Assembly: GCA_942493265.1 (NCBI GenBank)
Contig: OW818688.1
Span: 3,596,001-3,660,000, forward strand
Direction of reading: 5' to 3'
From: UBA12481 sp942493265
Lineage (GTDB): Bacteria; Bacteroidota; Bacteroidia; Bacteroidales; UBA12481
DNA: 64,000 nucleotides
How positions within the stretch are numbered: the stretch's first letter is position 1; the number at the start of each line of letters is the position of its first letter. The position numbers and the translations under genes were made by a program. Shown one piece after another: positions 51,695 to 60,001 of the stretch. Below the pieces are notes generated by a model. That model saw only the letters and a program-made list of their open reading frames with translations. It had not been told where the DNA came from and did no database searches.

Positions 51695-52624
51695 ATGAAA
51701 AGCATTTCAATTCGTTTACCACTGCAAATGCTTGCAATCATTGCAGTTTCAGGCTTAATATCCTGCGAGAAGATTATTGATATTTCCATACCTGATAAGG
51801 AGAGAAAAATTGTTGTAAACGGTACCATCAGTGCGGAGAAACCGGTTCGAATCAACCTGAGCAGGAGCCTTTCAGTATTGGAGCGCGACAGCCTGATCAC
51901 CATTTCCGGAGCCGATGTAAAGCTGTTTAATGGTACCGATCTGATGGGTTCCATGCAAGAGGATTCATCAGGATACTATTCACTGCCGGGTTTTGTTCCG
52001 GTTGTGGGCCAGAAATACAAACTGACTGCATCATCCGGTGTCCTGGGTCCGGTTGAGGCAACTGCAATCCTGCCTGCACTGGTTCCGATCTCCGCGGTTG
52101 ATACCGCCACTTTTACTAATGAATGGGGACAGGAAGAGTTCAGGTTGACAATAAAATTCAACGATCCTGCAGGAGCTCATAATTATTATGGATTTGCGGT
52201 GGATGTAACCTATAAGGAATTTGATTATCTGACCATGACTTATACCGGTAAAAAGCTTACTCATCCTTCTTATATTTTCAGCAATGACGAGGGGTTCCTT
52301 AAGGATGAATCCACGAATTATGAAGGAAAACTCTATTTCGAGGATCTCCTGTTCAACGGCATGATGAAGAGCGTAGAGTTTGGTATTTCGGACTATGCCT
52401 TTTATGAGTCTGATACCGTTTGGCTGGATGTCAAACTTGAGCAAACCGACCCATCGTTTTATTCCTATATTCTCAGTCTGGATGCTTATCAACAAGCGCA
52501 CGGCAATCCGTTTTCTGAGCCGGTGCAGGTTTTTACGAATGTAACGGGTGGCTTCGGCATATTCTCCGGATTGTCAACCTCCCATTTTTCAATTATTACC
52601 CAGGGCATGAGGAAAATTAAGTAA
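51695..52624 (+). CDS. DUF4249 lipoprotein, partner of the TonB receptor
   Basis: The 309-residue protein has a lipobox signal (IIAVSGLISC) and the DUF4249 opening (EKIIDISIPDKERKIVVNGT) with a beta-rich domain (SLSVLERDSLITISGADVKL, DSSGYYSLPGF). DUF4249 proteins are surface-exposed or outer-membrane lipoproteins found right after TonB-dependent receptors without SusD, where they may cover the receptor. The gene starts 2 bp after the receptor stop, so translation is coupled. Confidence 0.87.
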   Translation: MKSISIRLPLQMLAIIAVSGLISCEKIIDISIPDKERKIVVNGTISAEKPVRINLSRSLSVLERDSLITISGADVKLFNGTDLMGSMQEDSSGYYSLPGFVPVVGQKYKLTASSGVLGPVEATAILPALVPISAVDTATFTNEWGQEEFRLTIKFNDPAGAHNYYGFAVDVTYKEFDYLTMTYTGKKLTHPSYIFSNDEGFLKDESTNYEGKLYFEDLLFNGMMKSVEFGISDYAFYESDTVWLDVKLEQTDPSFYSYILSLDAYQQAHGNPFSEPVQVFTNVTGGFGIFSGLSTSHFSIITQGMRKIK

Positions 52625-52670
52625 TCTGTTCATACCTGTGTAACAAGTATCGGCCTGAATCGTCTATGAG

Positions 52671-53219
52671 ATGATGACAGCACATGAATTCAACGAGAAA
52701 GTAGTTCCATTGAACCGGCAGCTTTACCGGTATGCTTTCCGTTACCTGGGTAACCAGGAGGATTCAAAAGATGCTGTTCAGGATGTATTTGTAAAACTTT
52801 GGAATTTGCGATCTGAACTTGTTTCACTCAAAAGTGTAGAAGCATTTTCGATCAGGGTAATGAGAAACCATTGTCTCGACCGGATAAAACTGAGAAAGAC
52901 GGTTAGTCTGGATGTTCAGGATTATTTTAGCAACAGGGCAGGTACTGAGCTCACTCCCGACCGTCATCTGGAAGTCAATAATTCTGTCGATATTGTCCGG
53001 AATGCCATTACAGAGATGCAGGAACCTCAGCGTTCTGTAGTCCGGATGAGGGATATTGAGGGATATACGAATGAAGAAATTGCAGAAGCTCTGGGTATTG
53101 CGGATGGCACAGTTCGCGTAATTCTGTCAAGAGGAAGGAACAAGATCAGGCAAATCCTGGCCAAAATGTATGGATATGAAAACGAACGAAGTAAAAATCT
53201 TATTGCAGAAATACTATAG
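52671..53219 (+). CDS. ECF-type RNA polymerase sigma factor
   Basis: The 182-residue sigma-70 factor has only regions 2 and 4: YRYAFRYLGNQEDSKDAVQD (region 2 core) with DVFVKLWNLRSEL, and RSVVRMRDIEGYTNEEIAEA followed by LGIADGTVRVILSRGRNKIR (region 4 HTH). Its end overlaps the next gene by about 50 bp, as is usual for sigma/anti-sigma pairs. It lies 46 bp after the DUF4249 gene and could control the receptor pair, which is inferred from position only. Confidence 0.92.
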   Translation: MMTAHEFNEKVVPLNRQLYRYAFRYLGNQEDSKDAVQDVFVKLWNLRSELVSLKSVEAFSIRVMRNHCLDRIKLRKTVSLDVQDYFSNRAGTELTPDRHLEVNNSVDIVRNAITEMQEPQRSVVRMRDIEGYTNEEIAEALGIADGTVRVILSRGRNKIRQILAKMYGYENERSKNLIAEIL

Positions 53220-53715
53220 CGGATTGACTTCGGTTAAGGAAGAATCCGCACTTGAAGAGTATTTCCTGAAAGGTCGGATTGACCCGGAATTTGAGGCCGA
53301 TAAGCTTCATTTTCTGTCCGTTGCATCGATGAGGGAGGAGGAGATCCCGGTTCCTGATGATTTGGAATCATCTGTTTTATTGACACTAAAAGGGATACAG
53401 AAAACAGAAGCCCGGGGCAGGCGAAGGGTAATCTATATGACATTAAGTGTTGCAGCCGGTTTGATCCTGATGGTTTCAACCTATATCTTTTTGGCAGGTC
53501 AGGATCAGACCCAATATATTGATGATCCAAAAATTGCCTACGCTGAATCACGTGAGGCACTCGAAATGGTTTCAAAATACTTCAATACTGGTACCTCACA
53601 GTTGTCGGAATTGAGCAAGATCAACCAGGCCGTTGAACCCCTTACACAACTCAGTTCGCTGGACAAGGCAGCCAAAAGTTTGTCGATACTTGGAAAACTT
53701 CAAAATCATAAGTAA
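53170..53715 (+). CDS. Membrane protein, probable anti-sigma factor
   Basis: The 181-residue protein has an N-terminal helical, acidic cytosolic part (NEVKILLQKYYSGLTSVKEE ... ESALEEYFLKGRID), one membrane helix (VIYMTLSVAAGLILMVSTYI) near residue 100, and a short periplasmic tail. The arrangement (small, one helix, overlapping the sigma gene) fits an anti-sigma factor, though no zinc-binding motif is present. The start is ATG 53170 or ATG 53176, both overlapping the sigma gene in a different frame. Confidence 0.6.
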   Translation: MDMKTNEVKILLQKYYSGLTSVKEESALEEYFLKGRIDPEFEADKLHFLSVASMREEEIPVPDDLESSVLLTLKGIQKTEARGRRRVIYMTLSVAAGLILMVSTYIFLAGQDQTQYIDDPKIAYAESREALEMVSKYFNTGTSQLSELSKINQAVEPLTQLSSLDKAAKSLSILGKLQNHK

Positions 53716-53725
53716 ATCAATGATC

Positions 53726-54238
53726 ATGAAAAGATATATCATCCTGTTCGTAATGTTCTGTGCTTCAGTAAGTCTGTTCGCCCAGAACAAGGCCATCGAG
53801 CAACTGTTCCAGAAATATTCAGACAAAGAGGGGTACACTTCGGTCGTGATCACAAAAAATATGTTTCAGCTTTTTGCCAATGTGGAGAATCCAACGGACG
53901 ACGACTTCCTGAGAACGGTAAAAAACCTGGAATTCATAAAAATATTATCGATCAAAGGGGAGAATGATGGCAAGGCATTCTATCAGGATATTCAGGCAGC
54001 CATTCCCGAAAAGGACTATAAAGAACTGATGACCATAAAAGAGTCCGACAGCCAGGTTAAGTTCCTGACTCTGGAAAAAGATGGTGTAATTAAAGAGCTG
54101 ATTATGATCAGCGGCGGAAAGGAAGAGAGTACACTCATCTGGATGGCCGGGATCATTGATATGAAAACAGTGGGAAAGATTGCCCAGGGGATACAGATCG
54201 ACGGAATGGATAACCTGGAAAAGGCTGATAAAAAATAA
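53726..54238 (+). CDS. DUF4252 exported protein
   Basis: The 170-residue protein has a signal peptide (RYIILFVMFCASVSLFAQ) and a DUF4252 domain (AIEQLFQKYSDKEGYTSVVI, FLRTVKNLEFIKILSI, YKELMTIKESDSQVKFLTLE, LIMISGGKEESTLIWMAGII). DUF4252 genes often follow ECF sigma/anti-sigma genes in Bacteroidota, as here; function is unknown. ATG 53726 is used; ATG 53720 is equally possible. Confidence 0.8.
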   Translation: MKRYIILFVMFCASVSLFAQNKAIEQLFQKYSDKEGYTSVVITKNMFQLFANVENPTDDDFLRTVKNLEFIKILSIKGENDGKAFYQDIQAAIPEKDYKELMTIKESDSQVKFLTLEKDGVIKELIMISGGKEESTLIWMAGIIDMKTVGKIAQGIQIDGMDNLEKADKK

Positions 54239-54308
54239 CCTGCAGAATACTATTGAGATAGACGCAATTAAGCGCCCTTACATCAACAGGGTTTTTTATT
54301 TTTGTGGT

Positions 54309-57146
54309 GTGATTATAAAGACTCGCACACCATATCATTTATTTTTCCTGCCGTTTATTCTGGCTTTGATGCTGTTGGTCCCAAAACAGGGTAGGGCACA
54401 ATATTATTCACTCGGTTCCGATCCTACCTCCATCCGCTGGAGCCAAACCCGTATTAATGGATTCAAGCTGATTTATCCGACAAGGGAAACCCACCTGGCT
54501 GCAAAATACATTTCTGTTTTAAATGATATCGGTGACCTGATTACCTCCTCCATGAAGTCGGAAATCAGAAACCTGCCAGTCATCATGCATCCTTATGCTG
54601 CCTTTTCAAATGGCAGTTCCATCCTGGCCCCCCGGCGTATTGAGCTCTATCCCAAGCAACCGATCGCTTTGGAAACAAATGATTTTGCTTCCCAGCTGGT
54701 TATCCATGAAATCAGGCATTTTGCTCAGATGGAAAGGCTGAACACCGGGGTTACCCGGATTGCCGGGTACGTGCTCGGTGAACAGGCCCAATCGCTGGTA
54801 CTGGGTATACATGTGCCTGTCTGGCTCCTGGAGGGTGATGCCGTTCTCACGGAAACATTGCTGAGCGATGGAGGCCGGGGTAGAATTGCCGGATTTATTC
54901 AGCCATTAAGATCAAGGCTGGTGGATAATAAAGATCTTTCCTGGGACCGTGTGTGGCTGGGTTCGTATAATGAAATTCTTCCGGATGAATACGTCTTTGG
55001 TTATTTCCTGACGGCCCGCGGACGAATGCTGGCCGATCCGCTTATCTGGTCGGATGCGTTGGGACAAATAGGTGCTAATCCATTTAAAATAAGCGGATTG
55101 TCAGGAATAACCCGACCGAAAACCGGCTACCGGTTTTCGAAATTGTATGTTGAAACTTTGGACTGGCTGCATGACTTCTGGACGGATCCTTCACTGGCGG
55201 TTAAGTATCCGGAAGGGCTGATCAGTCTCACCCCTGAATCAACCGTGTATCTGAATTATTTCAGGCCACAGCAATACAGTGACCATGAGGTAATCTGTCT
55301 GAAAAAATCAATCGAACAAGTGCCGGCTTTTGTGATCATCAATTCAAGTGGTGCCGAGAAAGTGGTTGTAAGGCCCGGAACTATTGAGGATGCGGGATTT
55401 TCATATAAGAATGGCACCCTGCTCTGGTCGGAACTTATTCAGGACCTGCGTTGGGAAAACCGATCCTATTCGGAATTATATTCCTATAATATAACAACCG
55501 CGAAAAGAACCCGGATAACCCATCGGCAGCGGTATTTCTCTCCGGTCTTTAATCACTCCGGCGATAGTATTGCAGTCATTGATGAGCAGGCAGATGGCTC
55601 ATCACTCATAAAAATTCTGGATCCTGAAGATGGGCGGGTACTGCAATCTATCCCTATAGGCAATAGCGACCATTTTAGCTATTTATGCTGGGGTACGAGG
55701 CCATCGGAACTGTTTGCCATTACAACGGGCTCTAAAGGGAGGAAACTTATCCGTATCGACCTGGAGAAACCCGCTCAGGAAATCATCCTGGATGCTGGAT
55801 TTAAGGATATAGCCTGTCCGGCTGCTTACCGCAACTGGATTTATTTTTCCGGACCGGCAGGCACCACTCAGGGTATATACAGGGTTAACATCAAAAACCA
55901 TGCGCTTGAATTGGTGTTCTCACACCCGCACGGGATAAATTATCTGAGTGTTCAGGATAATTATCTGTATCTGTCAGCTTATTCTTCAAGTGGTTACAGG
56001 CCGGCTAAAATTGCCTTCAGTTCCCTTCACTATAAAAAAATTGATCAGATTGAGCCACTTGTTGAGCCGGTAACCGACATTATTCAGAGGGCCGACGGAG
56101 AATTTCCAATCGTTTATTCCGACACTATTATACCGGTATCGGCCAAACCTTATAACAAGTATACCCATCTTTTCCGACTGCATTCCTGGTCGCCACTTTT
56201 TGTGAATCCGGATGCATACCAGATCAACCCGGGGGTGGTAATGATGTCGCAGAATGACCTGAGTACACTAACCTGTTGGGCTGGTTATCAATACAATAAA
56301 ACAGACTTGTCTCATAATCTGGTGGCATCCGCCCGTTTTACCGCGCTGTATCCGGTTTTGGAAATGGATTACAGCAGAAAATATCGTGATGCACAACCTG
56401 AATCTGATTCAACGGTTGACCAATCGGCCAAATTCCCGGGGGCTTACCAGCAGTTTTTACGAATTGGCGCGGGTATCCCTTATCGTTTTTCTTCAGGGGC
56501 GTGGAGCCGAAGCATTCAGCCTACAGCCTTTTTAGAATGGGTGAACGACCTGACCGATCCATCCGTTGTAGCCGACCATTCAGCCTGGATGGCGGGATTA
56601 TCTTTGTCATCCTCATTTTTAAGGAAACTGAGCTACCGCGATTTGTTTCCCAGATGGGGTCTGTCGATGAATTTCAGCTATTTCAAGGCATTCAGTAAAG
56701 TTGAAGGTGGGGATAACTTAACCGGCAGGGTCATCTTATATATGCCGGGGTTTTTGCCCAACAGCAGTCTGAGGATATTGAATTCCGCGCATTTGCTGAG
56801 TTTTGGCCAGTTCTACAATTCAGTTCAGGATTTTCCTAGAGGCCAGGTGATATATGAGGCGCTTCGCCGGTACAATTTTAAGATCGATTTCGCCTTTCCG
56901 GTTTCCTATCCGGATTACCATATCAGCTGGCTTATCTATGTTAAACGGATAAAAGCCGACCTGTTTTTTGATGCCGGCACACCGATCGGGGAAAAAGATT
57001 GGTTTATGTCAGCCGGACTTGACCTGACTTTCGACTATCATCTGCTGCGTACGGGTATTGAGCTTGAGTCAGGAATCAGGATGATGTATTTCCCCACCAC
57101 ACGCATGCCCGGAGCGGAATTTCTGTTTGGGTTTTCGGTAAACTGA
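54309..57146 (+). CDS. Outer-membrane protein with gluzincin-like peptidase, propeller and barrel regions
   Basis: The 945-residue protein is predicted to start at GTG 54309, giving a signal peptide (LFFLPFILALMLLVPKQGRAQ region). Residues about 40-300 resemble a metallopeptidase: VIHEIRHFAQMERLNTG gives a HExxH motif and PVWLLEGDAVLTETLLSDGG follows where a third Glu ligand would lie. Residues about 320-640 look like a beta-propeller (SYSELYSYNITTAKRTRITH, SPVFNHSGDSIAVIDEQADG). The last 260 residues alternate like outer-membrane strands (DYSRKYRDAQPESD, TRMPGAEFLFGFSVN). No named family covers all three. Its stop abuts the stop of the convergent metallophosphoesterase gene. Confidence 0.7.
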   Translation: MIIKTRTPYHLFFLPFILALMLLVPKQGRAQYYSLGSDPTSIRWSQTRINGFKLIYPTRETHLAAKYISVLNDIGDLITSSMKSEIRNLPVIMHPYAAFSNGSSILAPRRIELYPKQPIALETNDFASQLVIHEIRHFAQMERLNTGVTRIAGYVLGEQAQSLVLGIHVPVWLLEGDAVLTETLLSDGGRGRIAGFIQPLRSRLVDNKDLSWDRVWLGSYNEILPDEYVFGYFLTARGRMLADPLIWSDALGQIGANPFKISGLSGITRPKTGYRFSKLYVETLDWLHDFWTDPSLAVKYPEGLISLTPESTVYLNYFRPQQYSDHEVICLKKSIEQVPAFVIINSSGAEKVVVRPGTIEDAGFSYKNGTLLWSELIQDLRWENRSYSELYSYNITTAKRTRITHRQRYFSPVFNHSGDSIAVIDEQADGSSLIKILDPEDGRVLQSIPIGNSDHFSYLCWGTRPSELFAITTGSKGRKLIRIDLEKPAQEIILDAGFKDIACPAAYRNWIYFSGPAGTTQGIYRVNIKNHALELVFSHPHGINYLSVQDNYLYLSAYSSSGYRPAKIAFSSLHYKKIDQIEPLVEPVTDIIQRADGEFPIVYSDTIIPVSAKPYNKYTHLFRLHSWSPLFVNPDAYQINPGVVMMSQNDLSTLTCWAGYQYNKTDLSHNLVASARFTALYPVLEMDYSRKYRDAQPESDSTVDQSAKFPGAYQQFLRIGAGIPYRFSSGAWSRSIQPTAFLEWVNDLTDPSVVADHSAWMAGLSLSSSFLRKLSYRDLFPRWGLSMNFSYFKAFSKVEGGDNLTGRVILYMPGFLPNSSLRILNSAHLLSFGQFYNSVQDFPRGQVIYEALRRYNFKIDFAFPVSYPDYHISWLIYVKRIKADLFFDAGTPIGEKDWFMSAGLDLTFDYHLLRTGIELESGIRMMYFPTTRMPGAEFLFGFSVN

Positions 57147-58406
57147 TCAGCCCCGTTTCATTTCTATCAGGGTGATTTCCGGCCAGATCCCAACGCGGCC
57201 GGGAAATGCCAGATATCCCAGGCCCCTGTTGACATACAGATATTGGTTGTCGGATTTGTACAATCCGGCCCAGTATTTATACAGGAGCTGAACCGGACTG
57301 ATCTTGAAATTTCCCACTTCCAGCCCGAATTGAAAACCGTGTGTGTGCCCGGAAAGGGTTAGCGGAATTTGAGTTTTTTCATTAACCTGTTTAACCCAGT
57401 GATCCGGGTTATGCGATAAAAGTACGACAAAGCCGTCATCCGGAATTCCGGTCATTGCTTTGCTGAGGTCCCCATATTGCTTAAACGGCGGTAATCCCCA
57501 ATTTTCAACACCTGCCAGGTAAATCCGTTCATTGTTTCTTTCAATGGCAACATTCTCATTGAGCAGCACCCTGAATCCCATCTCCTCCTGCTGACGAATG
57601 ATTGCGTTAAGATTGGCTTCCCGGTCAGCCGGGGTGGGCCAGGAGGAATAATCGCCGTAGTCGTGGTTACCAAGAATGGAAAACTTACCCATAGGAGCAT
57701 TCATTCTCGACCACATCGGCGTCCAGCCTTCCATTTCGGAGGCAAAATTATTTACCATATCACCCGTGAAAACCAGAATGTCCGGTTGAATATCCTCAAT
57801 GATGCTGACCACTTCCTCAAGCTTGTCACGATTACCATAAAATCCACCAAGATGAGCATCTGAAAGTTGTACAATCCTGAGTCCGTGAAATGCTTCCGGA
57901 AGGTTCGGAAAAAATATTTCCGAATGATGAACTGTAAACCTGAACCGGCCCCATCCAACTCCATGAAGGATTCCAAGAAATGGGAATGCAGCTGCAATGA
58001 CGCCCGTTTTGCGGATAAAATCCCTGCGGCTGACCATTGAATCCAATGGCGGCAAGGGTTCATTGTATTTCTGCTTGCGCGTTAGTTTCTTGAGGCCTTT
58101 CTTCAGGTCTTCCATCCCTTCAAAAATGATGTATACCAACTTTGAAACGAAGAAGGCGATGAAGACGGCATTGAACCAGATCAATCGCTGATACCTGGCC
58201 GGATCAGCTGGTGATTGCTGATAACTCATGTAGAAAATGGCAAAAAGGGTTATCAGGCTGATTGAAAGAGCCGCATAAACCGCAGAGGCTGTTATCCTGA
58301 GTTTTCGTGATTTACTGCTGATCAATCCGATCAAACCTTTGTATGTATAAAGGTCTATAAGCAGCAATATTGGGATAATGAGAACAACCGACTGAAATGA
58401 ACGCAT
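57147..58406 (-). CDS. Membrane metallophosphoesterase
   Basis: The 419-residue protein has about four N-terminal membrane helices (SVVLIIPILLLIDLYTYKGL, ASAVYAALSISLITLFAIFY, WFNAVFIAFFVSKLVYIIF, IAAAFPFLGILHGVGWG after a SRRDFI twin-arginine-like motif). The calcineurin-like domain has RIVQLSDAHLGGFYGNRD, VFTGDMVNNFASE, SILGNHDYGD, VLLSHNPDHW and SGHTHGFQFG (metal ligands). This matches the YkuE/YaeI type of membrane phosphoesterases; substrate unknown. Confidence 0.88.
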   Translation of the reverse strand: MRSFQSVVLIIPILLLIDLYTYKGLIGLISSKSRKLRITASAVYAALSISLITLFAIFYMSYQQSPADPARYQRLIWFNAVFIAFFVSKLVYIIFEGMEDLKKGLKKLTRKQKYNEPLPPLDSMVSRRDFIRKTGVIAAAFPFLGILHGVGWGRFRFTVHHSEIFFPNLPEAFHGLRIVQLSDAHLGGFYGNRDKLEEVVSIIEDIQPDILVFTGDMVNNFASEMEGWTPMWSRMNAPMGKFSILGNHDYGDYSSWPTPADREANLNAIIRQQEEMGFRVLLNENVAIERNNERIYLAGVENWGLPPFKQYGDLSKAMTGIPDDGFVVLLSHNPDHWVKQVNEKTQIPLTLSGHTHGFQFGLEVGNFKISPVQLLYKYWAGLYKSDNQYLYVNRGLGYLAFPGRVGIWPEITLIEMKRG

Positions 58407-58536
58407 TTAGTAAACCGGGTTATGGAACATTTTATATAATAAATCCGTAGTAAAACAATAAAAGCCCGTCATTGTTTCGGGGTGCAAAAATAGTTGTTTT
58501 ATCTGAATTTCAATCGAATTCACAATTCCAATTGCC

Positions 58537-59229
58537 ATGGAAAACCTGCTAATCAAGTATTTTGAAGCCCGGATCAAAAATGAAAATGAATTCAAGGAGC
58601 CGGGGCCGGTGATTACTCTTTCAAGGGAATATGGATGTCCTTCAAAAATTCTGGCTGCAAACATTGTGGATAAACTCAATGTGATGAAGAAGGATACATC
58701 ATCACCACCAAATCAATGGAGATGGATAGGCCAGGAATTATTGGAAGAATCTGCCAGGGATCTTAAAGTCGATCCAAAGCATATCAACCATATTTTCGAT
58801 TATCATGAACGAACTGTTATTGATGATATTCTGGCTTCCACACGCAAGGACAGTTATAAATCAGATCATGCAATCAAAAAATCTATAGGAAAAATCATTC
58901 GCTCCATGGGCGAGCGGGGAAATGTGATCATTGTTGGCAGGGCAGGTGTGGTCATTAACCGTGATATCAAAAAATCGCTTCATATACGACTGATGGCACC
59001 ACTGGAGTGGAGGATCGACCGGTTGATGAAGACACAACATTTGCCTAAGGATCAGGCAATTGAACAAATTACTAACAAGGATGCAAACCGAAAGAGATTT
59101 TTAGAGTTTTATCTGGGTCAGAAGTTTCAGCTGCAGATATTTGATGCCATTTATAACTGTGCATACATGACCCTGGATGAAATAGCCGATTCAATCATTT
59201 ATTCAGCACAGCAGCGTAATATGATCTGA
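58537..59229 (+). CDS. Cytidylate kinase-like protein
   Basis: The 230-residue protein belongs to the Cmk2-like group. A P-loop-type start reads PGPVITLSREYGCPSKILAA, IVGRAGVVINRDIKKSLHIR is the conserved mid-region, and RIDRLMKTQHLPKDQAIEQI with NRKRFLEFYLG gives the lid helices. The glycine spacing in the phosphate loop is weaker than in true Cmk, and substrate is not known. It is flanked by two opposite-strand genes. Confidence 0.75.
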   Translation: MENLLIKYFEARIKNENEFKEPGPVITLSREYGCPSKILAANIVDKLNVMKKDTSSPPNQWRWIGQELLEESARDLKVDPKHINHIFDYHERTVIDDILASTRKDSYKSDHAIKKSIGKIIRSMGERGNVIIVGRAGVVINRDIKKSLHIRLMAPLEWRIDRLMKTQHLPKDQAIEQITNKDANRKRFLEFYLGQKFQLQIFDAIYNCAYMTLDEIADSIIYSAQQRNMI

Positions 59230-59231
59230 TA

Positions 59232-59999
59232 TCAGATCCTCTCCACACTATTTTCCGGAATCCAAGCCTCATTTCCGTCAGCCAGGCGGATTCTGATCCA
59301 TGTGCCTACCTGACCGGTTATTTTTACTTTAACCCCTTCATGGATAACGAATAAATCGGTACCGCTTGCGTCCGGTGAACTTTTAGCGGTCAGTGAAGAA
59401 GAAAAAACTATTGCCGAATCCGGATGTGCTGTTTGCTTATTCTGAATTCCACCCAATACCAATGATAACAGGAACACCACAACCATCAAGGCACCCCCCG
59501 AAAGCATAATTCTTCTGTATTTGAATCCACGGTTGATATAGGCGATCAGTATAACAGTCAGCAGCAGTATGAATGACATAAGGCTGATATAGCCCCAGGC
59601 ATCTGCTTTTAAGATTCCGGCGAAGTTCCGGACCCATTTTTTAAGGAAAAATTCATTTACCGGGTTGATTTTATCCACAATCAGCTGATTTGCCAGATCA
59701 AGATTGAACCTGATGTCCACATCCTTGGGATTTAACAGCAGTGCCTTTTCGAGATAAAGTATTGATGACGGGATCTGTCCGAGCTTGTAAAACGTATTGC
59801 CCAGATTATAATAGAGTTCCACTGATTCAAATCCCGAGTTGATGATTTTTTGATATTCCTCCCTGGCAGATGAATAATCGCCGTTCAGATAAAGCTGGTT
59901 GGCTTTATCAAATACTACCTGTTCCACCCTGGACTGGCCGGAAACCGGCAACCAGATCAATAAAGTGAAAACCAGGCCAATCAATACTTTCTTGGTCAT
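59232..59999 (-). CDS. batE: BatE: TPR and SH3 protein of the aerotolerance operon
   Basis: The 255-residue protein has a signal peptide (IGLVFTLLIWLPVSGQ), TPR repeats (FDKANQLYLNGDYSSAREEY, VELYYNLGNTFYKLGQIPSS), two membrane helices (AWGYISLMSFILLLTVILIA; LSGGALMVVVFLLSLVLGGI), and a C-terminal SH3 domain (VIHEGVKVKITGQVGTWIRI). It is the last gene of the bat operon, 2 bp after batD. Bat proteins are linked to oxygen tolerance and envelope stress in Bacteroides. Confidence 0.87.
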   Translation of the reverse strand: MTKKVLIGLVFTLLIWLPVSGQSRVEQVVFDKANQLYLNGDYSSAREEYQKIINSGFESVELYYNLGNTFYKLGQIPSSILYLEKALLLNPKDVDIRFNLDLANQLIVDKINPVNEFFLKKWVRNFAGILKADAWGYISLMSFILLLTVILIAYINRGFKYRRIMLSGGALMVVVFLLSLVLGGIQNKQTAHPDSAIVFSSSLTAKSSPDASGTDLFVIHEGVKVKITGQVGTWIRIRLADGNEAWIPENSVERI

Positions 60000-60001
60000 G
60001 A

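Noticed and set aside
54180..54308. ATG at 54180 as start of the large outer-membrane protein
   Set aside because: It lies within the DUF4252 gene and puts a non-signal stretch before the hydrophobic signal; GTG 54309 fits better.
54240..54308. Weak CCCT/AGGG hairpin and T-run before the outer-membrane protein gene
   Set aside because: Four base pairs are too few to call a terminator; noted only.
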